In this document: one piece after another, positions 53,177-60,527 of the stretch
Layout of the letters: each line of letters opens with the position of its first letter
Position numbering within the stretch: position 1 is the first letter of the stretch
Source: Candidatus Manganitrophaceae bacterium
Lineage (GTDB): Bacteria; Nitrospirota; Nitrospiria; SBBL01; Manganitrophaceae
Direction of reading: 5' to 3'
Length of the DNA stretch: 64,000 nt
NCBI GenBank assembly: GCA_016200325.1
Contig: JACQEZ010000003.1
Coordinates: forward strand, 1-64,000
Program-made: the position numbers and the translations under genes
Notes under the pieces: generated by a model
Database searches by the model: none
Told to the model about the DNA's origin: nothing
What the model saw: the letters and a program-made list of their open reading frames with translations, nothing else

Positions 53177-53518
53177 TCAGCGATCGCCGGAAGGGGAGGA
53201 AAAGTGCTCCACGCGGCTCACCGACACATCCGAGACAAACATCACCCCGGTATATCGATCGAAGAGCGGTTTTAAGCCGGCCAAGACCGGCTTAACCTTC
53301 TCCGGCGGAACCACCGTCATCAACATCACCAGGCTGTCCATCTCATTAAACATCGGATGGGCGGTGTGGAAGCCGTGATTTCCTTTTCCTGAAATGTTGT
53401 GGATGATCGTGTAGCCGGTCGCCTTCACGCTGTCGAGAAGATCGGTCACAAACTTCACATGTTCGCCCTGGATCACAATTCGGATTTCTTTCATCGGATG
53501 AAGGGTAAGGCTGTTCAT
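53177..53518 (-). CDS. PII-like signalling protein of the dab operon
   Basis: 113 residues, ATG at 53518 with AGGAG seven bases upstream. The ferredoxin-like PII pattern is visible: MKEIRIVIQGEHVKFVTDLL DSVKATGYTIIHNISGKGN, a short T-loop region (GNHGFHTAHPMFNEMDSLVM), and VVPPEKVKPVLAGLKPLFDR YTGVMFVSDV. Such PII-like proteins occur next to dabA/dabB and bicarbonate transporters and are thought to sense nucleotide or carbon status. It is the last gene of dabB-dabA-PII, 31 bases after dabA. The typical Tyr51 uridylylation site is absent. Confidence 0.8.
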   Translation of the reverse strand: MNSLTLHPMKEIRIVIQGEHVKFVTDLLDSVKATGYTIIHNISGKGNHGFHTAHPMFNEMDSLVMLMTVVPPEKVKPVLAGLKPLFDRYTGVMFVSDVSVSRVEHFSSPSGDR

Positions 53519-53549
53519 TGCACTGCTCCTTGCTTAAAGGCTTAAAGCG

Positions 53550-54419
53550 TTAAGAGGCCACCGATACGTTGATCGGATTCAGGTCGGTCTTCTCCCCCAG
53601 AACGGGGACCCACCCCCGCTTCGGAAGATAAAGGTAGAAGCGCTTCTCCTCCGGGTCGAGGGCGATCAGACGGACCCATTCATTGTCGAAATAATGCTGG
53701 AGAATCTTATGGCGACGGATGATCTGGCCGATCTGCTCCCGTGAGCCTTCGATCAGACTCAGCATCCGGATCGGCTCATGATACGGCTGCTCCCCCTTTA
53801 ATACCGTCTGCGCGGCAAGCCCGACCCGCAGATCGCTCTGGGGTCCCGACATGACGCCGAGCCGGCCGACGACGTTATGATAGATCTTGCTTCCGCTGCC
53901 GTAGATCTCGTTATCGACCGTCGAGAAATAGTGCTCCATGTTGATCCATTGGCCGACCACCAGCGGGCCGGTCATCAGAATCTCCAGCAGCCGGCCGCTG
54001 GGATCTTCGCGGGGATCGTAGGACTGGAGAAAAACCCGCCCCTCTAAATCAATCTTTCGGGTCAGCTCGCGTCGGCCAATAATAAACGCCGCGTTACCCG
54101 ACAATCCCCACTCCGGCCGGACCTGGCTCCAGTCGCCGCTGCGGCGATGGACCTCCCGGGCCGATTGCGCCCGCGGCAAGAGCGATTCGATCTCCGGGAA
54201 GCGGGCGCAGCGCTCCCGGCTGTTTCGGAGGCCGGCCTCCTCCAGATCATCCATCAGCCGATGGAGATCCATTCGGTGGGTCTGAGGCAGGTCCTCCAGA
54301 TCGACGAGCTCGATCTCGTCGGTGGTGGTGTTGTGCTCTCCGGCGATGAAATAGGTATCGGCCGGAATCACAATCCCGTTTTTGGCGAGCCCCTCCCGGA
54401 CGAGCGGCCGATTCGCCAT
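53550..54419 (-). CDS. dabA: DabA C-terminal part (after a frameshift)
   Basis: The frame that ends at 53550 carries the C-terminal part of DabA. It can be read upstream past the ATG at 54419 to about 54550 as FARLVLLCGHGSASENNPFE AALDCGACGGNSGKPNARVF. It contains the second pair of zinc ligands (His in CGHGS and Cys in DCGACGG) and the typical end (TTDEIELVDLEDLP; ...IYHNVVGRLGVMSGPQSDLR VGL). Translation from the internal ATG at 54419 would lack these ligands. Together with the upstream frame it makes one gene of about 1140 codons, 53550-56974. Confidence 0.85.
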   Translation of the reverse strand: MANRPLVREGLAKNGIVIPADTYFIAGEHNTTTDEIELVDLEDLPQTHRMDLHRLMDDLEEAGLRNSRERCARFPEIESLLPRAQSAREVHRRSGDWSQVRPEWGLSGNAAFIIGRRELTRKIDLEGRVFLQSYDPREDPSGRLLEILMTGPLVVGQWINMEHYFSTVDNEIYGSGSKIYHNVVGRLGVMSGPQSDLRVGLAAQTVLKGEQPYHEPIRMLSLIEGSREQIGQIIRRHKILQHYFDNEWVRLIALDPEEKRFYLYLPKRGWVPVLGEKTDLNPINVSVAS

Positions 54420-56974
54420 CGCCGCGAAGACCCGCGCGTTCGGTTTTCCCGAGTTGCCGCCGCAGGCGCCGCAGTCGAGCGCCGCCTCGAACGGATTGTT
54501 CTCCGACGCGCTCCCATGACCGCAGAGGAGGACCAGCCGGGCGAAGTTTCGGTCAGCCCCATCAATCGCAACGCCGTCTCCACGGTGAAGAGCTGCTCTT
54601 GAAGGGTGAAGCCGGTCCGGGTAATCCGCTCCATCCGCGCGAAAAGCCCGCGCCGGTTGATCTGGTAGCGGGTGCGGAGCGTTTCGATGAAGGCGTTCTC
54701 CTCTTCAGCCGAGAGGGCATAGCGACGGGGGGGGGCTGCCGTCGGCGGCATTGGATCGGTTTCATCCAGGGCCCGGCGGCGCAACGCCTCGAGCCGCTCG
54801 AGGGAAAGGTTTAGATCGCGCTCACCGAACTCCTGCTGCAGCGCCCGGCGGATAATGCCGCGCTGTTCGGCGGCGATCATCTCCTCGACCTCCTTCCGGG
54901 TCAGCTTGTCGATCGTCAGAGAGGTCGCGATGGCGGGGGCGAGGGCATGCCGAAGGCGTTCGGTCAGGTTCCGATACCAGGCGGTAAAGACGGTCTTCCC
55001 GATGAGCGGCAACGCATAAAACCAGCCGACCGATTCGACCACGACATACGGGGTGACCACATTTTCCTTCAGATCGACCAAGAGCTGATGCGCTGTATGG
55101 AGGAGATGGTTCCCCGAGAGATAACGGGAGAGGCGCCGCCCCTGATAAGGCCGGTGGAGCTCCCGGACCAGATTTTTCGCCTTCATGATCACCGGGAACT
55201 GATCGGTCTCATGATGGCTTCCAAGCCCTTGGTAGCGGATGAAGACGGTGAAGAACCCGGCAAAGCCGAACGTCTCATAATCGCCGACCCCTTCCAACTG
55301 CCGCCGGAACGGCTCAGAGCGGACATCGATACAAAAGACCGCTTGGGCCTGGGGGCGGATCATCAAAGGGGCTTGCGTCGCCGGCGATTCAATGGGGTGG
55401 CCCGCGCGGTTCGCTTTTGGCGAATCCTCCGATGCCCCCACACCCCGCGCTCCGACGGGCAGAGCCCGATCCTCGCTGACCGACGAAGCCGCATGCGCCT
55501 CCCCCTCGGCGCTCGCGTTCGCTCGCGGGCTTAAGATTTCCGACGCCATCAGCTTGTTCAAGAGCTGATCTTGGTAGCCGGCTTCGAGCGCTTTTAACCA
55601 GACCGGTCCCTGTTCCGATTCGGGGAAGGCGTCAATCCAATCGAGCAGCGTCTTTAGGGCCTCCGGCGGCGTTTCCAGGAGGGAGGCCGGATCAATCGCG
55701 AGGGCGTTCGTGAGGGTTCGCAGGCGCAAGGCGGCCGCGCGCCGGACCGCGAGGTCATGGCCGGCGCCGTATTCCGCGGCATACGCTTCGGCGAGGCGCT
55801 CCCACTGATCTTCTTGCATCTCCGGGGCGCCGCCGGCCGCGCGCAGCCGATCGACCTTCTCGGTATAGTCGGCCGGCAGACGGCCGGCGACCCGCGCCCG
55901 CCGGAGAAAATAGGCCCCCGGCCGGCGTTGCAGGTAGGCCGAGAGGGCGTCGACCGTCCCGGCGATTCCCAATTCCTCCCGGCACTGTATCTCAACCAGT
56001 TCCCGGACATACCAGAGGCGGACGGCGAGGTATTGCGTCAGGTCGGCCGGATAAGCCTGCTGCCATTCATAATCGGCCTGATCGGCGCGCCATTTGATGA
56101 ACCCGGTCCAACCCGGCAGCGCCGCCAGGTGCAGCGTGAGGTACTCCTGCCAACTCTCCGACGGGATGCCGAGGGCGGTCAAGCTCTCGAGCAACGCATC
56201 TTCCGGCTCCTCCGGGAGAGCGGCGATCTTCCGGCGGGCGTCCGGAATTTCGCAGGGGGACCATTCCATCGCGGCGAGCGTTTTCCAGGCAAGATAGAAT
56301 CCCTTCTCCCGGCCCGGCATCGGCCAGGCGGCCTGGCCTTCATCCAAAAAGGCGCCGCACCATTTGACGATCTCTCCGTTGATCTGCTCCGTAATCCCGC
56401 CGCCCAAAACACGGTCGCACCAGGTCGACGGGGTCACCCGCAGCACCAACGCCGCCCGGTCGGCCTCGGCCTCAGCCCGCATCGCTTCGAGAAGCGATGG
56501 CGGCTTCAGCACGGCGCTCAGACGGCCGGCCAGCGCATCGATGAAAGATCGGTCCGAGGAGCGGTCGATCATCAAATGGAGGGTCTCTTCCTCCGGAATG
56601 GCGGCCCCGCCGATTCCATCGACCAAACAGGCGCGCAGCACCTGCGCATGGCTAAGATGATATTGCCCGACCGCCACCTGTTGGTCGCGGGTCGACGGTT
56701 TCAAGGCGGCGTCGATCTGTTGCGGAAGAATCCGGCCGGCGCGGAGATATTCCCGATAGCGCTCGGCGGCAAGATATCCTTTCCCACCGAGGAACTGATT
56801 GCCGAGTTCGACCGCCTCTTCAAAGGGGAGATGCTCCAGGCCGTGGAGCGGATTGTGATGGACAAAGTTCCGCATCGGCCAATAATGCGCGATGACCTCG
56901 CTGGAGAGCCGAATCAGCCCGCGGAGGCGCATCCGGTCGGTATCGCTGTAAGGTGTCTCTTTTATTTTTTCCAT
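54368..56974 (-). CDS. dabA: DabA (DUF2309) inorganic-carbon pump subunit, N-terminal part, frameshifted
   Basis: The gene starts at ATG 56974 (weak AGG upstream). It encodes the beta-carbonic-anhydrase-like subunit of the DAB bicarbonate transport complex. The family start YWPMRNFVHHNPLHGLEHLP FE and the zinc ligand pair C548-x-D550 in FCIDVRSEPFRRQL are present. Near 54545 one T seems missing: the frame changes from LRLMGLTET to an unrelated tail ending at 54368, while the next frame continues with FARLVLLCGHGS. A foreign-looking in-frame repeat occupies residues about 484-538, ten residues before C548. dabB lies 49 bases upstream and the PII-like gene downstream. Confidence 0.88.
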   Translation of the reverse strand: MEKIKETPYSDTDRMRLRGLIRLSSEVIAHYWPMRNFVHHNPLHGLEHLPFEEAVELGNQFLGGKGYLAAERYREYLRAGRILPQQIDAALKPSTRDQQVAVGQYHLSHAQVLRACLVDGIGGAAIPEEETLHLMIDRSSDRSFIDALAGRLSAVLKPPSLLEAMRAEAEADRAALVLRVTPSTWCDRVLGGGITEQINGEIVKWCGAFLDEGQAAWPMPGREKGFYLAWKTLAAMEWSPCEIPDARRKIAALPEEPEDALLESLTALGIPSESWQEYLTLHLAALPGWTGFIKWRADQADYEWQQAYPADLTQYLAVRLWYVRELVEIQCREELGIAGTVDALSAYLQRRPGAYFLRRARVAGRLPADYTEKVDRLRAAGGAPEMQEDQWERLAEAYAAEYGAGHDLAVRRAAALRLRTLTNALAIDPASLLETPPEALKTLLDWIDAFPESEQGPVWLKALEAGYQDQLLNKLMASEILSPRANASAEGEAHAASSVSEDRALPVGARGVGASEDSPKANRAGHPIESPATQAPLMIRPQAQAVFCIDVRSEPFRRQLEGVGDYETFGFAGFFTVFIRYQGLGSHHETDQFPVIMKAKNLVRELHRPYQGRRLSRYLSGNHLLHTAHQLLVDLKENVVTPYVVVESVGWFYALPLIGKTVFTAWYRNLTERLRHALAPAIATSLTIDKLTRKEVEEMIAAEQRGIIRRALQQEFGERDLNLSLERLEALRRRALDETDPMPPTAAPPRRYALSAEEENAFIETLRTRYQINRRGLFARMERITRTGFTLQEQLFTVETALRLMGLTETSPGWSSSAVMGARRRTIRSRRRSTAAPAAATRENRTRGSSRRWRIGRSSGRGSPKTGL
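55366..55532 (-). repeat. In-frame coding repeat, copy 1 (inside dabA)
   Basis: About 167 bp encoding ANASAEGEAHAASSVSEDRA, LPVGARGVGASEDSPKANRA and GHPIESPATQAPLM. Its head (CGCGAGCGCCGAGGGGGAGG C) and tail (GGCGACGCAAGCCCC) match copies 2 and 3 in dabB. It splits DabA just before the conserved RPQAQAVFCID segment, without disturbing the frame. Confidence 0.88.
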
Positions 56975-57023
56975 AAGCCTGTTTTGATTATCTAGGTTTG
57001 TTTATCTCGTTTTTAATTTTGTC

Positions 57024-59933
57024 TTATTTATAGGGGGCTCGCGTCGCCCCCTCATCCGATAAGATCGGATGAGCCTCCCCTTCAACGCTCGCGGTTGCTC
57101 GCTGGGCTCTATTCATAGGGGTTTGCGTCGGCGACGATTCAATGTGGAGGCCCGTGCGGTTCGCCTTCGGTGAATCCTCCGATGCCCCCACGCCCCGCGC
57201 TTGCACCGGCAAAGCCGATTGCTCGCGTCCCTGCTCTGCAGAGAGTGCCTCCCCCTCGGCGCTCGCGGTGCTCGTTGGATTGTCGAGGGAGATTGTCGTC
57301 GTGCGATCCAGGTTTATGGCCGCGTTGATCTCGGTAGCGGGTGGCGGGGGTAGCGTCTCCGCCGGCCGGGTTGTTTCAAAGAAGCCATACGGGGCGAGGC
57401 CGAGGATTAGGAGAAGCAGCAGGGCGGTCGCCAGCGAGGCGGTCTCGGCGCGGGAGAGATCGGTGTAGGGGATTCCCGGGCGGTGCGGTCCGAAGAGGAG
57501 GCGCTGCATCAGGTTGAGGAAGAACCACGAGGCCGCCAGCCAAGTTAGCAGGATCACGGCGAGGTCCCACGACATCGGGACCGACCGGTTGAACAGCAGC
57601 TCGATCAACCCTGAAAAAAGTCCGAAGGGGGGAAGGCCCATCGCGGCGGTCACCAGGAGCGAGAGTAAGAGGGCGAAGCGGGGCATCGGCCGCGCCAGCC
57701 CGCCGATCCGGTTCAGATCGAGATTTCCGTAACGGAGCTGGACGACCCGCCAGGCGAGGAAAAGCCCGCCGGTGATGAGCGAGAGGGCGCTGACATAGAC
57801 CGCCGCCTGCGGCGTGTCGGCCGCCGCGCCGGCGAGATACCACCAGAGAATTGACGCGAAGGCGACGCCGGCGTAGGCGATCAGCCGCTCGACCCTAAAT
57901 TGCGCCAGCGCCTTGATCGTTCCATAGACGGCGCCGAACAGGGCGAGCGCGCGGACGGCGCCGAGCAGCTCCGGCGACATCCCCGAAAGAAGCCCCTGGA
58001 TTGCATAGAATCCGGCTATCGGCATCAAGACGGCGAGGAGCGCCGGGAAGACGCCGGTCAGCCGGGTCAGCGCCGTCACATAAAGCCATTGCAGCGGAAA
58101 GAGCGGCAGGAGGAGGGCGGCCATCGAAAAGAGGACGATGCTTGTGAAGGAGAGCTCACCAGCGCGATCGGCGGCCGGGAAGAGCCGGACCAACGCCACC
58201 ACCAGCGCGACTCCGGCCCAGATCCATCGGAGCGGGCTTTGATCGATCCGGCGCACCCGATTGGTCAGTCCGCGTCCGAGTCGGGCATAGAGCGCCTCGA
58301 GATAAAGCCGGTTCATGAAAAGGATGTAGAGACGGACCTGAAGCGCCTTGGCTGCTTTCGGCACCGGGATCGTTCGGCCGTGGCTCCTCGCGTAGATCAC
58401 ACTCCAGCCGGAGATGATCCCGAGCGCGATCGCCACCACCAGGGTGTCGAAGAGCCACGCCGGCAGGTGGGCCGCCTGAAAGTAGGCGAGCGCTTCGCCC
58501 GGGGCGGGATAAAGAAAGTCGGTGAACCGCTCCGCCGCGAAGAGGTAGGTCACCACGACCAACAACAGGGTGAAGAGCATGATCGACGCCACCTTCCACG
58601 AGGAGACCGCCCGCAACCGGTAGAGGGTGAGGATCGCCTGGGACGAGGTGACCCAGCTGAAGAAGAGAAAGATCACCGCCCCCTGTGAATCGATCAGCGG
58701 GATTCTGAGCGCCCCATGCGCCGCGAGTAAGATGATCAACGGGAAGAGCAGCGTAATCAGAAAGCCCGCCCCCCAGGTCAGCCCGGAGAACTCCTCTTCC
58801 GGTTCGGTCACTTCCTCCGGGTGGTCATGGGGTGGATGTCTCGGCTCTTGCCGGGCGGCATGGATGACATGGCCGCTGTCCAAGAAGACGGTCGCCTTGA
58901 AGAGGCCGTGCGCGATCAGGTGGAAGATCGCCAGCGCGAAGCCGCCGAGCCCGCACTCCATGATCATGTAGCCCATCTGCCCGATGGTGGAGTGGGCCAG
59001 TGTTTTTTTGATGTCGTTCTGCGTCAGCATCATCGTCGCCCCGAGCAGGGTGGTGAGGAGCCCGATCGCCAAGGCGAAATGGAGGGTGGCGGGGCTCTGG
59101 CCGTAGAGCGGGGCGAGCCGGTTCAAAAGAAAGCCGCCGGCATTGATGATCCCGGCATGGAGCAGGGCGGTCACCGGGGTCGGGGCATAGAGGTTTCCCG
59201 GCAGCCAGATGTGCATCGGAAACTGGACCGACTTGCTCATCGCGCCGACGAAGATCAGCAGGGTAATCAAGGTCGGCGCGCCGATCGACCACCCGGGCCA
59301 GAGCGAAAAGCGCTCCGGCGTCTGGGCGGCGGCATTGATAAAGAGCTGCGGAAAGTCGAGCGTGCCGTAAACGCGGTAGGCGAGGACGACCCCGGCCAAG
59401 AAGGCGACATCGCCGATCCGGAGGGTGGTGTAGGTCTTCGTCGCCCCCTGGAGCGTCTGGGGGTGGCTATAGTGGTGCGAGAGGAGGTAGAGCATCCAGC
59501 TGATCAGCTGCCAGAAGATAAAGAGCATCATGAGGTTTTTGCTGGCGACCATGGAAAGGAGGATGAAGATCAGCAGGGCCAACAGCGTGTGGAACCGGGT
59601 CCGCCCCCGCTCCTGTTGCATGTAGGAGACGGAGAAGAGGGAGATGAGAAAGCCGATGGCGCTGACGAGCGTCAGCATGACGGCGGCGAGGCGGTCGATG
59701 TAGAGGCCGAACTGCAGCGCGCCGCCCCAGGCGGAGGAGAAGATCGGGACGTCGATCGGACCGTTCCCGGCGACTTGCTTGAGCGTCCAAAGAGAGACCG
59801 CGAGCGCCACGGCCTGCGCCGCGGCACTGATCCGATAGGCCTTCCGTCCGAGGGCCCCTTCCAGCAGGCCGTTGACTCCGGCCGCCGCGAGCGGCGCCAG
59901 CAGGATCAGCAATGGGTAGTAAGCGACCGTCAT
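57024..59933 (-). CDS. dabB: DabB (NuoL-like) proton-channel subunit with NuoM-like extension and repeat tail
   Basis: 969 residues, ATG at 59933 with GGAGG three bases upstream. The N-terminal ~560 residues are a Proton_antipo_M/NuoL-type membrane domain (LYIDRLAAVMLTLVSAIGFL, FVGAMSKSVQFPMHIWLPGN, APTPVTALLHAGIINAGGFL, GATMMLTQNDIKKTLAHSTI GQMGYM). After a linker a second NuoM/NuoN-like unit continues (ERLIAYAGVAFASILWWYLA, VTAAMGLPPFGLFSGLIELL). Usual DabB proteins are about 550 residues, so this is a fusion. The last 80 residues (from about 890) are two copies of an in-frame repeat also found in dabA. DabB and DabA together energise bicarbonate uptake. It heads the operon. Confidence 0.9.
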   Translation of the reverse strand: MTVAYYPLLILLAPLAAAGVNGLLEGALGRKAYRISAAAQAVALAVSLWTLKQVAGNGPIDVPIFSSAWGGALQFGLYIDRLAAVMLTLVSAIGFLISLFSVSYMQQERGRTRFHTLLALLIFILLSMVASKNLMMLFIFWQLISWMLYLLSHHYSHPQTLQGATKTYTTLRIGDVAFLAGVVLAYRVYGTLDFPQLFINAAAQTPERFSLWPGWSIGAPTLITLLIFVGAMSKSVQFPMHIWLPGNLYAPTPVTALLHAGIINAGGFLLNRLAPLYGQSPATLHFALAIGLLTTLLGATMMLTQNDIKKTLAHSTIGQMGYMIMECGLGGFALAIFHLIAHGLFKATVFLDSGHVIHAARQEPRHPPHDHPEEVTEPEEEFSGLTWGAGFLITLLFPLIILLAAHGALRIPLIDSQGAVIFLFFSWVTSSQAILTLYRLRAVSSWKVASIMLFTLLLVVVTYLFAAERFTDFLYPAPGEALAYFQAAHLPAWLFDTLVVAIALGIISGWSVIYARSHGRTIPVPKAAKALQVRLYILFMNRLYLEALYARLGRGLTNRVRRIDQSPLRWIWAGVALVVALVRLFPAADRAGELSFTSIVLFSMAALLLPLFPLQWLYVTALTRLTGVFPALLAVLMPIAGFYAIQGLLSGMSPELLGAVRALALFGAVYGTIKALAQFRVERLIAYAGVAFASILWWYLAGAAADTPQAAVYVSALSLITGGLFLAWRVVQLRYGNLDLNRIGGLARPMPRFALLLSLLVTAAMGLPPFGLFSGLIELLFNRSVPMSWDLAVILLTWLAASWFFLNLMQRLLFGPHRPGIPYTDLSRAETASLATALLLLLILGLAPYGFFETTRPAETLPPPPATEINAAINLDRTTTISLDNPTSTASAEGEALSAEQGREQSALPVQARGVGASEDSPKANRTGLHIESSPTQTPMNRAQRATASVEGEAHPILSDEGATRAPYK
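57031..57106 (-). repeat. In-frame coding repeat, copy 3 (short form, dabB 3' end)
   Basis: About 76 bp coding RATASVEGEAHPILSDEGAT RAPYK. It keeps the head and tail of the element but lacks the central SEDSPKANR part. A hairpin CTCATCCGA / TCGGATGAG (57051-57073) sits inside it. Confidence 0.7.
57117..57278 (-). repeat. In-frame coding repeat, copy 2 (dabB 3' part)
   Basis: About 162 bp coding ASAEGEALSAEQGREQSALP and VQARGVGASEDSPKANRTGL HIESSPTQTPM. The segment GAATCCTCCGATGCCCCCAC (+ strand) is identical to copy 1, and the flanking 26 bases differ at only a few positions. The middle (EQGREQS vs SSVSEDR) is the most divergent part. Confidence 0.88.
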
Positions 59934-60030
59934 CTTCCTCCAGAGTGAGTCTGTAACAGGTCGGCGATGGAACTGAAACTTCTGAAATTTTAATCGAACG
60001 GGGCGCCGCTGTTCAAGTGCGGCGTTTGGA

Positions 60031-60120
60031 TAAAATAAAAAAGCCGACCCAGTGAGAACATTGAGTCGGCTTATAGCCTGACCGATTCTGGGTTCAGAAT
60101 CCTTCAGGTTATCTCCCGCG
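60031..60120 (-). ncRNA. Candidate structured leader RNA / attenuator of dabB-dabA
   Basis: A roughly 90-nt transcript would start near 60120. It has hairpin 1 (CCTGA-AG-GATTCTG / CAGAATC-GG-TCAGG, 60077-60108 on the plus-strand scale) and an intrinsic terminator (AAGCCGAC / GTCGGCTT, 60041-60048 with 60065-60072, then TTTTTTATTTTA). dabB begins about 108 bases further. It could be an attenuator, a riboswitch or a small RNA. It matches no family I can name with confidence. Confidence 0.55.
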
Positions 60121-60127
60121 TAGGAAA

Positions 60128-60157
60128 ATTAAAAACCAGGTTGGTGCTCCAAGTCAA
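60128..60157 (-). promoter_or_regulatory. Candidate promoter for the dab leader
   Basis: On the minus strand TTGACT (60157-60152), an 18-base spacer and TTTAAT (60133-60128). Transcription would start near 60121, just before the CGCGGGAG that opens the structured leader. Confidence 0.6.
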
Positions 60158-60527
60158 GGGAAATTAAAAGGGGAGGGGTTTAGAATCGCCAAGTTGGGAT
60201 GAAAATAGTGATATTTTCTTTAGTGTGGATCTTGGGAGAGCGGTGGTTGGACCAACGTTGTATTTGAATATAAGCGACGAAGATTCAGGGAATCGGTATT
60301 GGCAATCTTGAAAAAGACAGAGAGCATAGTGTCACTTCCAAAGTAAGTCACGGCTACACCTACAATTCATTGAACTGTAAAACACCAAGATCTGATGATT
60401 ACTGAGGGAAAGAAAGGATTACACCCCCCATCGCCTGCGCTGGAGCCGGTCAGGTGCATTCGGATGTTATGCGGCATCCTCGTTGAAGCAGCTCACCGGT
60501 TGTCCACCTCCAACCCACCGCAGTTGC
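60158..60527. other. Gene-free AT-rich stretch
   Basis: About 370 bases between the STAND gene end (60528) and the dab promoter. Nothing else can be supported; open frames crossing it have no ribosome site. Confidence 0.45.

Noticed and set aside
54535-54560. Programmed -1 frameshift in dabA
   Set aside because: The junction GAA ACT TCG has no X-XXY-YYZ slippery heptamer and no clear downstream pseudoknot; mutation or assembly error is more likely.
60031-60120. Assignment of the dab leader to a known riboswitch class (fluoride, guanidine, yybP-ykoY, glnA)
   Set aside because: None of the conserved core motifs that I remember for these classes fits; only a generic structured leader can be claimed.
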